A DNA stretch of 64,000 nucleotides from JADFNB01 sp036397455 (GCA_036397455.1 DASWIX010000001.1:1-64000); one strand, 5' to 3'; positions 18,312-28,291 are shown, counted from the stretch's first letter. Notes: a model not told the origin generated them from the letters alone. Numbers and translations: made by a program.

Positions 18312-19330
18312 GGACGTGGGTGTCACGCTACGGCGTAGGCATCGCGCTCGTTGCGCTCGTCCTCCTCGCCGCGATCGGTGTGCCGGGATTTTTCTCGCGG
18401 GACAACCTCACCACCGTCCTGCTGCACGTCTCCATCAATGCCATTCTCGCGCTGGGGATGACATTCGTGATCGTCACCGCGGGCATTGACCTGTCGGTCG
18501 GGTCGGTCCTCGCGTTGGCCGGCGTGCTGACCGCGGCCACCTTGACCAACGGATCGCTGCTCGGCGCCATCGGCGTCGCGGGGACCGTGGTCGTCGCGAT
18601 GGCGATCGGTCTCGGCACGGGCGTCGCTGCCGGCATGGTCAACGGCGCGGTCATCGCGCGCTTCGGCGTCGCTCCGTTCATGGTCACGTTGGCGGCGATG
18701 ACGATCGCCCGGGGGGCCGCACGGCTGTTCACCGGCGGCGTGCCGATCGGGTTCCCCGGCACCGGCGATCCGGCGTTCGACGCGAAGGTCGCCGCCCTCG
18801 ACGCGCTCAACGTGCTCGGCGGAGGGCGGATCCCCGTCCCGGGGCTGCCGCGGGGATTCCCGGTCCCGGCGGTCATCATGTTGCTGCTGGCCGTCGCGGC
18901 GGTCTTCGTGCTCACCCGCACCCGGTTCGGGCGCTACGTCTACGCGGTGGGTGGCAACGAGGAGGCGGCACGCCTCGCCGGCGTTCCCGTCGGCGCCGTC
19001 AAGCTTGGGGTCTACGCCATCGCGGGCGGATGCGCGGGACTCGCGGGCGTGCTGCTGGTGGGCCAACTTCGTTCGGGTGGTCCCGACGCGGGCGCGCTGT
19101 ATGAGTTGAACGCCATTGCGGCGGCCGTGATCGGCGGTGCGTCGTTGTTCGGTGGCGTCGGGACGGCGGCCGGCGCCTTGATCGGCGCCCTGATCATCGG
19201 TGTCCTGAACAACGCCTTGGATCTCCTCGGCGTGCAGTCGTTCTGGCAGGAAATCGTCAAAGGCACGATCATCCTCCTCGCGGTGTTATTCGATGTCTGG
19301 ACTAAACGCGGTTCCGTTCGCACGCCGTAG
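18308..19330 (+). CDS. sugar ABC transporter permease (RbsC type)
   Basis: A 340-residue inner-membrane permease of the branched-chain/ribose type with 8-10 hydrophobic segments. Typical motifs are ILALGMTFVIVTAGIDLSVG near the N-terminus and AIAAAVIGGASLFGGVGT near the end. It works with the preceding double ATPase and the lipoprotein binding protein two genes downstream. The ATG overlaps the ATPase stop (ATGA), and the 3' end overlaps the mannosidase gene by 38 bases. Confidence 0.93.
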   Translation: MRTWVSRYGVGIALVALVLLAAIGVPGFFSRDNLTTVLLHVSINAILALGMTFVIVTAGIDLSVGSVLALAGVLTAATLTNGSLLGAIGVAGTVVVAMAIGLGTGVAAGMVNGAVIARFGVAPFMVTLAAMTIARGAARLFTGGVPIGFPGTGDPAFDAKVAALDALNVLGGGRIPVPGLPRGFPVPAVIMLLLAVAAVFVLTRTRFGRYVYAVGGNEEAARLAGVPVGAVKLGVYAIAGGCAGLAGVLLVGQLRSGGPDAGALYELNAIAAAVIGGASLFGGVGTAAGALIGALIIGVLNNALDLLGVQSFWQEIVKGTIILLAVLFDVWTKRGSVRTP

Positions 19331-22300
19331 CGTTTCACTCGCCATACTCCTCGTCGGATGCGCGAGCGGGACGGCGAGCGGCCAGGACCTCATGATCCGG
19401 CGCTGGCTGATCCGCGCGCCGATTCCAGCCGACCGCGGCGACGCGGGCGTCGTGAAGGACTACGCCGGCGGTGAGTCGGCGCTGTTACCGGACGTGGGCG
19501 CGGTCGTGGCGGGAGGGTCGTTCGTCGAGGTGGATGCCGACTCCGCCGGTCGCGTCGATCTGAACGCCATCGCCGGTCCGTCCGACTGGAGCGCGGCCTA
19601 CGCGCACACTTACGTATTCGCGGCCACCGAACGCACCGTGCGGCTCGTGATGGACAGCGACGACGATCTGGTGGCGTGGGTCAATGGGCAGCGTGTGTGG
19701 CTTCACGTCGTACCACGCGGGATCGGGAGCGGGCGCGACACCGCGGCGGTGCGGTTCGCCGAAGGATGGAACAGCGTCCTGCTCAAGGTGATCAACCGGA
19801 CGGGCGGGTTCGACCTGCTCGCCCGACTGGCGGATGCGCCGGGCGGCGGACAGGTGGCGGATCTGCGTCTCGCCACGGCGCGGCCGCGGGCGGTCACCGC
19901 GCACCATTACCCGGCGGCAAGCGTCGCCGTGGGTCCGCTGCGCGTCTCCGGCCGCCTGCAATGGCGGAACGACCAGCTCGGAGCCACCGCCACCATCCCG
20001 GTCACCGCATGGGGCCCTGATTCGTTGCACGACGTGTCGATCACCCTCGAGCAGAAGGGCGAGCGAGTGCTCGACCGAACCTTCCCCACGCTGCGACCGG
20101 GTGATCCGACTGGCGTCGAGCTCGCCACCACGTTCGCCGTGCTACAACGCGCGGCGGTGGGCGACGCGCCGGTGACCGCGGTCATGCGCTGGGTGGGCGG
20201 TTCCGCCCGCGTGGTGGTGGCGGTGGATCCGGAGCCGTTGCTCCGTCTGTACGGCGGTGAAGTGGATCTGCCCGATCTCACCACCGATTCGGCGGCCGGA
20301 CGCGTGACACGGTTTGCCGGCACGGTCGTCGTGCCCACCGCCTTCGGCGGCCTTTCGCTCGACCTGAACGCCGTTGGCCTTGGGCGTGCCGCCTCCTATC
20401 GGGTGGCCGGACGGCCGGTCGAGTGGCGCGACGGGGTGGTGACGCTGTGCGCGCCGTGCCGCGCCGGCGAGTCCATCGCCATTACGGTCACGCCCGATGC
20501 CGAGCGGCCGGTGTGGATGCCGCCGTTCGCGCGCATACGAGAAGCCGGGTTCGCGGAGTTTGCCGACGGCTATCGCTATGCGCGGGCGCTGGCAAGCCGG
20601 TTGCCCGCCATCGAGCCGCCCGAGGGCGACGAGTGGCTCGCCGCGGTCGGAACGCCGCGACTGGCCGAACTGCGCACCCGGTATGAGGAAGCGTTCGCAC
20701 CGGTCGCCGCCGAACTGCGGCGCGACACCCTGTTCCTGGTCGGCAACTCGCATATCGACGCCGCGTGGCTGTGGCGATGGCGCGAGACCATCGACGTCGT
20801 GCGGAACACCTGGCGCACGTCGCTCAAACTCGCTGAGTTGTTCCCCGGATACATCTTCGCCGGCAGCGCGGCGGCGTACTACGATGCCATGGACCGTGTG
20901 GAGCCGACGCTCGCCGACACGCTGGTGGCCTCCGCGCGGGCCGGCACGTGGGCGCCGGTCGGCGGCTGGTGGGTCGAGGCGGACATGAACCTGCCATCGG
21001 GCGAATCGCTGGTCAGGCAGGGCCTGTACGGCCAGCGCTACTTCCAGCGTCGTTTCGGCCGCCGATCCCGGGTCGCCTGGACCCCCGACACGTTCGGCTA
21101 CCCGTGGACCGTGCCCCAGGTGCTGCGCCAGAGCGGATTCGACTATTTCGTGACGCAGAAGATCAGGTGGAACGACTCGACCGACTTCCCGCACAATGCG
21201 TTCGTCTGGGAAGGCCTCGATGGATCGCGCATCTTCACGTACAACCCGTACGGTTACACGCATGACCTGGACCCGGCGTCGCTCGTGCGCGAGCGCCTCG
21301 AGGACCGCGAGCGCACCGGCGGACACAACCAGATCGTGTTATATGGCGTCGGTGACCACGGTGGCGGACCGACCATCGCCATGTTGCGGCGCGCCGAGCA
21401 TTTGCGGCGCGTGCCGGCCTTTCCCGTCATGACCTACGCCGATCCGCCGACCGCTCTCGATCGTGTCTCACGCGAACCGCCGGCGGCCGGGTTCGCCCTG
21501 TGGCGCGACGAACTGTATCTCGAGTTCCATCGCGGCACCTACACCAGTCAAGCCGCCATGAAGCAGCGCAACCGGCGGAGCGAGGCGATGCTCCAGACCG
21601 CGGAGGCGCTCGCCGTGCTCGATACGGCCGCGTATCCGCGCCGCCGGCTCGAAGCGGCATGGCGCGCTGTGTTGTTCAACCAGTTCCACGACATCCTCCC
21701 GGGGTCCGGGATCGATTCGGTCTACCTCGACGCCAACGCGACCTACGACACCGCATGGGCGCGAATCGACTCCGTGACGCACGCGGCCTTCGCGGGACTG
21801 CGCCGACAGCTCGACACGCGCGGCCCGAATCGCGCCGTCGTCGTGTTCAACCCACTCGGCTGGCCGCGAGACGGGATCGTACCGGTCGTCGATGCGGGCG
21901 CCGATACCGTCTGGTTGCCGGTGCGCGACGTTCCAGCCCTCGGTGCCGTGGTCGTGCCGATGTCGGGACGACCGGCCGATGCGGGCGCGGACCTGCCGGC
22001 GCCCCGGGCCGGCCCGACGTGGATCGAGAACGCGTATCTGCGGGTCGAGATCGATACGGGCACGGGCAGCGTGACGCGGCTGTACGACAAAGCACGGCGG
22101 CGGGAGGCACTGGCGAGCGACGGCTACGCCAATCGCCTGCAGGTGCTGGACGACCGACCGCAGCAATGGGACGCATGGAATGTGATGCCGCATCCGGAGA
22201 CGTGGGACGTGGACGCCGTGCAGGCGACCTCGTCGGACGCGACGGCGCGGGAAGCACGATTCCATGTCGACCGGAGCTGGGGTGCGTCGCGATTCCGTCA

Positions 22301-23051
22301 AACCCTGGTCCTTGGTCGCGCGGCCCGGCACCTCGACGTGTTGAACGAGGTGTCGTGGCACGAACGGCGCAAGCTGCTGAAGGTCGCGTTTGCCTTTGCC
22401 CCGCAACCCGACTCGGCGACGTTTGAGATCCCCTACGGGGCCATCGGCCGGTCCGGCAGACCACGGACGCCACTCGAGGACGCGAAGTTCGAGGTGCCCG
22501 GACAACGCTGGGCTGACGTGTCGAGTGGTGAGTACGGGGTCAGCATCCTCAACGACGCGAAGTACGGCTGGGATTACCGGGAGGGCGTGCTGCGCCTGTC
22601 GCTGCTCAAGGCACCCATCTGGCCGGACTCGACCGCCGACCGCGGCCACCATCGGTTCCGTTTCGCCATCTACCCGCACATCGGCGATTGGCGCACCGGC
22701 GAAACCGCTCGTCGGGGCGCCGAGTACAACGTGCCCATGCTGGCGGCGGTCGAACCCGCGCATGGCGGCCGGCTCGGACCGCGGACGTCGCTCGCGACCG
22801 CTGCGCCGACAAACGTCGAGATCGCCTGGATCAAGCGGGCGGAAGACTCCGGTGATCTCGTGTTGCGGCTCGTGGAACGTCACGGCCTCGCGACGACCGC
22901 ACAGCTCACCCTGGGCTGCCCCGTGCTGGTCGCGCGGCGCGCGAACCTGCTCGAAGATCCCGATCAACCACTGCACGCAAGCGAGGACCGTGTTACGATC
23001 CACGTACACGGCTACGAGATTGCCACGATCCTGGTGCGCTGCGGCACCTGA
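19293..23051 (+). CDS. glycoside hydrolase family 38 alpha-mannosidase, lipoprotein
   Basis: A 1252-residue exported enzyme that hydrolyses alpha-mannosidic bonds (GH38 family). A lipobox (LVGC, Cys23) marks it as a membrane-anchored lipoprotein. The first 460 residues include a beta-rich region with LVMDSDDDLVAWVNG. The catalytic domain then begins with the zinc ligands of GNSHIDAAWLWRW (H487, D489), the nucleophile in WTPDTFGYPW (D599) and GVGDHGGGPT. The C-terminal beta domains run from about residue 860. The start overlaps the permease gene by 38 bases, which ties expression to the importer. It is long for the family because of the added N-terminal region. It probably releases mannose from glycans outside the cytoplasm. 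Confidence 0.9.
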   Translation: MSGLNAVPFARRSVSLAILLVGCASGTASGQDLMIRRWLIRAPIPADRGDAGVVKDYAGGESALLPDVGAVVAGGSFVEVDADSAGRVDLNAIAGPSDWSAAYAHTYVFAATERTVRLVMDSDDDLVAWVNGQRVWLHVVPRGIGSGRDTAAVRFAEGWNSVLLKVINRTGGFDLLARLADAPGGGQVADLRLATARPRAVTAHHYPAASVAVGPLRVSGRLQWRNDQLGATATIPVTAWGPDSLHDVSITLEQKGERVLDRTFPTLRPGDPTGVELATTFAVLQRAAVGDAPVTAVMRWVGGSARVVVAVDPEPLLRLYGGEVDLPDLTTDSAAGRVTRFAGTVVVPTAFGGLSLDLNAVGLGRAASYRVAGRPVEWRDGVVTLCAPCRAGESIAITVTPDAERPVWMPPFARIREAGFAEFADGYRYARALASRLPAIEPPEGDEWLAAVGTPRLAELRTRYEEAFAPVAAELRRDTLFLVGNSHIDAAWLWRWRETIDVVRNTWRTSLKLAELFPGYIFAGSAAAYYDAMDRVEPTLADTLVASARAGTWAPVGGWWVEADMNLPSGESLVRQGLYGQRYFQRRFGRRSRVAWTPDTFGYPWTVPQVLRQSGFDYFVTQKIRWNDSTDFPHNAFVWEGLDGSRIFTYNPYGYTHDLDPASLVRERLEDRERTGGHNQIVLYGVGDHGGGPTIAMLRRAEHLRRVPAFPVMTYADPPTALDRVSREPPAAGFALWRDELYLEFHRGTYTSQAAMKQRNRRSEAMLQTAEALAVLDTAAYPRRRLEAAWRAVLFNQFHDILPGSGIDSVYLDANATYDTAWARIDSVTHAAFAGLRRQLDTRGPNRAVVVFNPLGWPRDGIVPVVDAGADTVWLPVRDVPALGAVVVPMSGRPADAGADLPAPRAGPTWIENAYLRVEIDTGTGSVTRLYDKARRREALASDGYANRLQVLDDRPQQWDAWNVMPHPETWDVDAVQATSSDATAREARFHVDRSWGASRFRQTLVLGRAARHLDVLNEVSWHERRKLLKVAFAFAPQPDSATFEIPYGAIGRSGRPRTPLEDAKFEVPGQRWADVSSGEYGVSILNDAKYGWDYREGVLRLSLLKAPIWPDSTADRGHHRFRFAIYPHIGDWRTGETARRGAEYNVPMLAAVEPAHGGRLGPRTSLATAAPTNVEIAWIKRAEDSGDLVLRLVERHGLATTAQLTLGCPVLVARRANLLEDPDQPLHASEDRVTIHVHGYEIATILVRCGT

Positions 23052-23076
23052 TTATCCCGCTCAACCGAGAGGACCC

Positions 23077-23997
23077 GTGCCATATCCCGGTCGCGCCCCC
23101 AGGGGGCTTTCCCTTCTCGCCCTGATCGCCGTCGCCTGTGCAGGGCCCAGTCGGGAGCGCCCGCAGATCGGCGTCACCTTGCTCACCGAGGCGCACGTCT
23201 TCTATCAGGACTTGAAACGAGGCATGCTCGAGGCGGCCGACGGTCTCGGCGTGGATCTGCACGTCGTGGCGGGCGAGTGGGACCTGGCGCGGCAGACCGC
23301 ACAGGTTCAGACCTTCATCACGCGGCGGATGGACGCCATCGTGATCGCGCCGGTCAACTCGAGCGGGATCGTCAGTGCCGTGGCCGAGGCGGCGGGCGCG
23401 GGGATCCCCGTCTTCACCGCCGATATCGCGGCCGATGCCGGCGGGGTGGTGGCGCACATCGCGAGTGATAACGCGCAGGGTGGTCGGCTGCTGGGCGAGT
23501 ACGTGGCGCAGCGACTCGGCGGTCGGGGCCGGGTCGCGATTCTCGATCAGCCGACGGTGAGCAGCGTGCAGCACCGGGTGGCCGGATTCCGTGAGGCGCT
23601 CGCCGCCTATCCCGGCATCCAGATCGTCGCCGCGCCAGCCGTGGAGCGCGGGTTGCGTGACGTGGCCAAGCAGAAGACCGACAATCTGCTGGCCGGCGGT
23701 CGCCGGATCGACGCCATCTTCGGAAGTAACGACGACTGCGCACTCGGAGCACTCGCGTCCGTCCAGGCGGCCGGCCGGCGCGACATTGTCATCGTGGGCT
23801 ACGATGCGACGCCGGAGGCGCGCACGGCGATCGCCGAGGGCACCGCCCTCGCGGCCGACGCGGTGCAAGATCCGGTCGCGATCGGGCGCCGCGCGATCCA
23901 GACCGTCGTGTCGCACCTGCGCGGCGAGTCGGTCGCCGCCCGCGTCGCGGTCCCGGTGAGCATCGTGACGCGGGACTCCTTGGCGATTCGGCCCTAG
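23077..23997 (+). CDS. sugar-binding lipoprotein of the ABC importer (periplasmic binding protein type I)
   Basis: A 306-residue ribose/galactose-type binding protein. After a lipobox signal (VACAG) come QIGVTLLTEAHVFYQDLKRG, MDAIVIAPVNSSG, IPVFTADIAAD and the inter-domain motif IFGSNDDCALGAL. These match the type I fold that closes around a monosaccharide. It delivers ligand to the permease/ATPase encoded upstream. The GTG at 23077 follows a GAGAGGA ribosome site and gives a proper lipoprotein signal; longer readings run into the mannosidase gene. The ligand is probably mannose or a mannoside, inferred only from context. Confidence 0.88.
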   Translation: MPYPGRAPRGLSLLALIAVACAGPSRERPQIGVTLLTEAHVFYQDLKRGMLEAADGLGVDLHVVAGEWDLARQTAQVQTFITRRMDAIVIAPVNSSGIVSAVAEAAGAGIPVFTADIAADAGGVVAHIASDNAQGGRLLGEYVAQRLGGRGRVAILDQPTVSSVQHRVAGFREALAAYPGIQIVAAPAVERGLRDVAKQKTDNLLAGGRRIDAIFGSNDDCALGALASVQAAGRRDIVIVGYDATPEARTAIAEGTALAADAVQDPVAIGRRAIQTVVSHLRGESVAARVAVPVSIVTRDSLAIRP

Positions 23998-24013
23998 CGA
24001 CCCTGCACGGACC

Positions 24014-24985
24014 ATGACCTTCCAGGGGTTGTCGCTCACCGACCTCGAGGCCGCCCAGGCGCGCATCGGCACGCGGGTCCACCGCACGCCGCTCCTGAGC
24101 AGCACGCTCATCGGGGCGCGGATCGGTGCGGGACTGTGGCTCAAGTGCGAGAGCTTGCAACGAACCGGATCGTTCAAGCCTCGTGGTGTGCTCAACAAGT
24201 TGAGCCAACTCGACCCGGGCGCGCGGAATGCCGGAGTCGTCACGGTGTCGGCCGGTAACCACGCCCAGGCGCTCGCCTGGGCGGCGCGCGAGGTCGGGGT
24301 GCCGGCGGTGGTCGTCATGCCGGCGAAGGCGTCGCCCGCCAAGATCGAGGCGAGCAGGAGCTATGGCGGCGAGGTCATCCTGCACGGGACCGCGCTCGAG
24401 GCATTCGCGAAGGCACGCGAGTTGGCAACCGAACGCGGCCTGGCGTTCATTCACCCGTTCGACGACGCGCAGATCGTCGCAGGCGCCGCCAGCGTCGGCC
24501 TGGAGATACTCGACCAGCTCGCTTCGGTCACGACGGTCGTGGTCCCCGTTGGGGGCGGCGGGCTCATCTCGGGCATCGCCGCGGCGATCAAGCAATCGAA
24601 TCCCGCCATTCGAGTATTCGGAGTCGAGCCGGAAGGGTGCGCCGCGATGCGGGCGAGCCTCGATGCGGGGCACGCCGTGCGGCTCGACGCCGTGCAGTCC
24701 GTCGCCGATGGGCTGGCCGCCCCCATGGCCGGCGAGCTGAACTTCGCGATCGTCCGGGAATGGGTGGACGAGGTCGTCCTGGTCTCTGATGTGGAGATCG
24801 TCGACGCGATGGAGCCTATCGCGTCGCGCGCGCGTTTGGTGGTCGAACCGTCGGGTGCCGCCGGCGTGGCAGCGCTCCTGGCGGGACGCATTCCGCTTGG
24901 GGCGGACGATACGGTCGTCGCGGTGTTGAGCGGCGGGAATGTCGGCATGGAGGACTTCGCCGCCTTGATCACCCGCGACGCGTGA
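24014..24985 (+). CDS. threonine/serine dehydratase (PLP-dependent, no ACT domain)
   Basis: A 323-residue fold-type II PLP enzyme that converts threonine to 2-oxobutyrate and ammonia (serine to pyruvate). The PLP lysine is in RTGSFKPRG (K55). The phosphate-binding loop is VGGGGLISG and the substrate loop VSAGNHAQ. It lacks the C-terminal regulatory domain of biosynthetic IlvA, so it resembles catabolic TdcB. Serine racemase and threo-3-hydroxyaspartate ammonia-lyase are close relatives and cannot be excluded. It sits 16 bases after the sugar-binding gene and is probably co-transcribed. Confidence 0.85.
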   Translation: MTFQGLSLTDLEAAQARIGTRVHRTPLLSSTLIGARIGAGLWLKCESLQRTGSFKPRGVLNKLSQLDPGARNAGVVTVSAGNHAQALAWAAREVGVPAVVVMPAKASPAKIEASRSYGGEVILHGTALEAFAKARELATERGLAFIHPFDDAQIVAGAASVGLEILDQLASVTTVVVPVGGGGLISGIAAAIKQSNPAIRVFGVEPEGCAAMRASLDAGHAVRLDAVQSVADGLAAPMAGELNFAIVREWVDEVVLVSDVEIVDAMEPIASRARLVVEPSGAAGVAALLAGRIPLGADDTVVAVLSGGNVGMEDFAALITRDA

Positions 24986-25008
24986 CCCGCGTGGGTTCCT
25001 AGCCCCGG

Positions 25009-26334
25009 GTGTTCCGGGCGCTGTTCCGCCTGGCGGTCCCCGTCGTGATCGTGCAGGTCGGGATGATGACGATGGGCGTGGTCGATACGCTCATGGTCGG
25101 CCATGTGTCGCCACGAGACCTCGCGGCGGTCGCGTTGGGCAATCTCTACTTCTATACCATCTCGATCTTCGGTGTCGGCCTATTGATGGCGCTCGACCCC
25201 GTGGTCGCGCAGGGTGTTGGGGCCGGTGATCGTGATGTCATTGCGGGCAGCATGCAACGCGGTCTGCTCATCGCGGTTGCGCTGGCCGTGCTCAGCGGGC
25301 TGTTACTGATTCCGGCGACGCCGGTGCTCACCCTGTTTCGCCAGCAGCCCGAGGTCATCCCGGTCGCGAGTCAATATGCGCGGGTCCTGATCCCGGGTAT
25401 GCTGCCGTTCTTCGCTTTCATCGTCATCCGCCAGAGCCTCCAGGCGATGGGACGGGTCGCACCGATCGTGGTCGCGACGATCGTCGCCAATCTGGCCAAT
25501 GCGGCGCTCAACTGGGTCCTCGTGTTCGGGAAGCTGGGATTCCCCGTGATGGGCGCCGTCGGCAGCGGATGGGCGACGAGCCTCAGTCGCTGGCTCATGG
25601 CCGGGATTCTCCTGGGCCTGTCGTGGACCAGCCTGCATGCGTTCCTGCGACCGTTCCGCGCAGAGGCGCGAGCAGTGCGGCCGATGATGCGGCTCATCCA
25701 ACTCGGCGCACCGATCGGCGTCCAGCATCAACTGGAGTTCGGCGCGTTCGCGGTCGTGGCCATTCTCATGGGAACCCTGGGCACTACCGAGATGGCCGCC
25801 CACCAGGTCGCGCTGAGCCTCGCGTCGCTGACGTTCATGGTCCCCTTGGGCATTTCGGCGGCGGCGGCGGTGCTGGTGGGTCAAGCCGTCGGGAGGAACA
25901 GCGCGAGCGACGCCCGGTTGGCCGGGCGCGCGGCGCTGGTGACGGGCGTGCTGTTCATGGCCGGCAGCGCCCTCGTCATGCTGCTTTTCCCCGGGGCGAT
26001 CTCCCAGCTCTACACTGACGATTTCCCCGTGGCGCACCTGGCGGCCGCGCTCATTCCGATCGCGGGGGTCTTTCAGATCTTCGACGGGATTCAGGTCGTG
26101 GCGGCGGGGGTGCTGCGCGGCGTGGGCGACACACGGGCGCCGATGATCGTGGGGCTCGTCGGGTTCTGGATGATCGGCCTGCCGGTGAGCGTCGTCCTCG
26201 GCTTTCACACCGACGCCGGCCCGCTGGGACTCTGGTGGGGTCTCGTGGCGGGACTCGCGGCGGTCGCCGCGTTCCTGCTGGTGCGGGTGCGCAGCCGCCT
26301 CGCGAACGATATCGCACGGCTCCGCCTCGACTGA
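25009..26334 (+). CDS. MATE family efflux transporter
   Basis: A 441-residue membrane protein with 12 hydrophobic segments. The family pattern is clear: VDTLMVGHVSPRDLAAVALG in the N-terminal half, its repeat around LGTTEMAAHQVALS in the second half, and the late motif GVLRGVGDTRAP. It exports cationic compounds or drugs in exchange for Na+ or H+. The GTG start at 25009 gives a normal short N-terminus. It stands 23 bases after the dehydratase gene. Confidence 0.92.
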   Translation: MFRALFRLAVPVVIVQVGMMTMGVVDTLMVGHVSPRDLAAVALGNLYFYTISIFGVGLLMALDPVVAQGVGAGDRDVIAGSMQRGLLIAVALAVLSGLLLIPATPVLTLFRQQPEVIPVASQYARVLIPGMLPFFAFIVIRQSLQAMGRVAPIVVATIVANLANAALNWVLVFGKLGFPVMGAVGSGWATSLSRWLMAGILLGLSWTSLHAFLRPFRAEARAVRPMMRLIQLGAPIGVQHQLEFGAFAVVAILMGTLGTTEMAAHQVALSLASLTFMVPLGISAAAAVLVGQAVGRNSASDARLAGRAALVTGVLFMAGSALVMLLFPGAISQLYTDDFPVAHLAAALIPIAGVFQIFDGIQVVAAGVLRGVGDTRAPMIVGLVGFWMIGLPVSVVLGFHTDAGPLGLWWGLVAGLAAVAAFLLVRVRSRLANDIARLRLD

Positions 26335-26383
26335 GCGCCTCGTGCTCGCGCCAACACCCCTCCCCCGTGGTCCCGCGCTCGCG

Positions 26384-26389
26384 TATCTT
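26384..26389 (+). promoter_or_regulatory. putative -10 box (TATCTT) for the Na/Pi cotransporter operon
   Basis: TATCTTG lies 29 nt upstream of the ATG at 26419, within the 84-base gap after the MATE gene. The same heptamer occurs before the htrA-like gene. Confidence 0.35.
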
Positions 26390-26418
26390 GCGGCGGCTAC
26401 CATGACATCGCACGTGCC

Positions 26419-27594
26419 ATGACGGCTCCGACGGACAAGTTCCGTCCCCCCATCCGGCGTGCGGCCGAGTCGGGCTGGCTCAAGTTCGTGGCGGTCGTGG
26501 TCCTGTTGTTCGTGTTCCTGGTTGGCGTGAAGGGCCTGGGCGACGGGTTCAAGCTGCTGGGCGGCGAGGTGTTGGCGTCGTTCTTTTCGGCGACGCGGAA
26601 CCCGTTCGTCGCCCTGATGGTCGGCATTCTCGCGACCACGTTGGTGCAAAGTTCCTCGGTCTCGACGTCGATGATCGTGGGGCTGGTCGCGGCACCGATG
26701 GACCCGCTACCGATCGCCAACGCCATTCCGATGATCATGGGAGCCAACATCGGGACGACGGTCACGAATACCATCGTCTCGCTCGGTCACGTGGGACGCC
26801 GCGACGAGTTCAATCGGGCGTTTGCGGTCGCGACCTGCCATGACTTCTTCAATTTCCTGACCGTCATGGTCCTGTTGCCGCTCGAACTGGCAACCGGTTA
26901 CCTCCGGCGCAGCGCCACCGCGCTGGCATCGCTGGTCGGCGACCGGACGTACGGCGTCGAATTCGAGAGCCCCCTGAAGCACGCGCTCAGTCTCGGCATT
27001 GCACCAGTCAAGCGGCTGGCGGACCTGCTGTTTGGGGACGGGCGTGGCGCGGCCATCGTGGTGATTCTCGCGTCCGCGGTCCTCATTTACGCGGCGCTCA
27101 TGTTGATCGTGTGGGTGATGCGCACGGCCATGGCCTCACGGGTGGAGTCGTTCATCACACGGGCGCTCGGCCGGAGCATCGTATTGTCTATGATCATCGG
27201 GATCGTCGCGACGGTGATGGTCCAGTCGAGTTCGATCACCACGTCGCTGCTGGTTCCGCTGGCCGGCGCCGGGCTGATTACCCTCAATCAGGCGTTTCCG
27301 ATCACGGTTGGTGCCAACATCGGCACGACGGTCACGGCATTGCTGGCGTGGCTTGCCACCAGCGGCCCGCACGCGCGCGATGGCTTGATCATCGCGCTCG
27401 TGCATTTGCTGTTCAACCTGTCAGGGACCATACTGGTTCTCCCGGTCCCGGCGATCCGGCGCATTCCGCTCACGGCCGCCCGGTGGCTCGCCGACACGGC
27501 CACGCGATCACGACGATGGGCGCTCATCTACGTGATCGGGTTGTTCTACCTTCTGCCCGCCGCTCTCGCGCTGGGCAACCGGCTCTTTCGGTAG
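26419..27594 (+). CDS. Na/Pi cotransporter family protein
   Basis: A 391-residue membrane protein with the two inverted QSSS repeats that define the NptA/SLC34-like family: TTLVQSSSVSTSM (about residue 75) and TVMVQSSSITTSL (about 275). Each is followed by a GANIGTTVT motif, at about residues 110 and 295. It moves phosphate together with Na+. A PhoU-domain protein is encoded next, as in many bacterial NptA loci, and probably modulates it. Confidence 0.92.
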   Translation: MTAPTDKFRPPIRRAAESGWLKFVAVVVLLFVFLVGVKGLGDGFKLLGGEVLASFFSATRNPFVALMVGILATTLVQSSSVSTSMIVGLVAAPMDPLPIANAIPMIMGANIGTTVTNTIVSLGHVGRRDEFNRAFAVATCHDFFNFLTVMVLLPLELATGYLRRSATALASLVGDRTYGVEFESPLKHALSLGIAPVKRLADLLFGDGRGAAIVVILASAVLIYAALMLIVWVMRTAMASRVESFITRALGRSIVLSMIIGIVATVMVQSSSITTSLLVPLAGAGLITLNQAFPITVGANIGTTVTALLAWLATSGPHARDGLIIALVHLLFNLSGTILVLPVPAIRRIPLTAARWLADTATRSRRWALIYVIGLFYLLPAALALGNRLFR

Positions 27595-27607
27595 CCGCGG
27601 AGGCCCA

Positions 27608-28291
27608 ATGCTTCGCGAGTTCCTCAGCATCTTTCGATCGTCCGATCCGCTCAACGCGATGGGCGAGAACTTCGCCACCATGCTCGGCCTCACCTGTGAA
27701 ATGGTGCTGGCTGCCGGCGATATCTTCGTTGCCGGAGAAGCGAGCGACGAAGCCCGCGACCGGATCTATCGCCAGGACATCAAGGTCAACAAGCTCGAGC
27801 GGACCATTCGCAAGCAGGTGATCGCCCGTTTGTCACTCCATCAACACAGCGGCGACCTGCCGTATTGTCTCTTCCTCTTGAGCCTCGTGAAGGATGTCGA
27901 GCGCCTCGGCGACTATGCCAAGAACCTGACGGAGGTCGTGAGTTTCCGGCCGGGAACGCTTCCTGAGGACGACATGGTACGCGAAATCCACGCCATTCGG
28001 AACACGATCGACTCGACTTTTCGCGAAGCATCTCACGTGGTCGGAACCGCCGATCGCGCGCGCGCGCTCGAACTCATCCAACAGGGGCGGACGCTGGCCA
28101 AGCAGTGCGACACCCTCATTGCCCGCATTGCGGCGAGCGACTATGACGCGCGGACGGCGGTCGCGGCGGCACTCGGGACGCGGTATTACAAGCGCATCGG
28201 CGGTCACCTGCTCAACGTGCTGTCGAGCGTCGTCATGCCGCTGCACAAGCTCGATTATTTCGATGAAGACGAAGTGAAGAACGACGAATGA
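27608..28291 (+). CDS. PhoU-domain protein
   Basis: A 227-residue cytoplasmic helical protein of the PhoU type. It shows repeated patterns such as IKVNKLERTIRKQVIARL and LVKDVERLGDYAKNL, with the E/D-x3-R-x-x-D metal-site pattern (DVERLGDYAKN). It probably regulates the Na/Pi transporter encoded 13 bases upstream. It is not part of a pst operon here. The stop overlaps the next start as ATGA. Confidence 0.85.
   Translation: MLREFLSIFRSSDPLNAMGENFATMLGLTCEMVLAAGDIFVAGEASDEARDRIYRQDIKVNKLERTIRKQVIARLSLHQHSGDLPYCLFLLSLVKDVERLGDYAKNLTEVVSFRPGTLPEDDMVREIHAIRNTIDSTFREASHVVGTADRARALELIQQGRTLAKQCDTLIARIAASDYDARTAVAAALGTRYYKRIGGHLLNVLSSVVMPLHKLDYFDEDEVKNDE

Noticed and set aside
21468..23009. A 513-codon frame antisense to the mannosidase gene
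   Set aside because: Lies wholly within the GH38 gene and lacks any recognisable domain.
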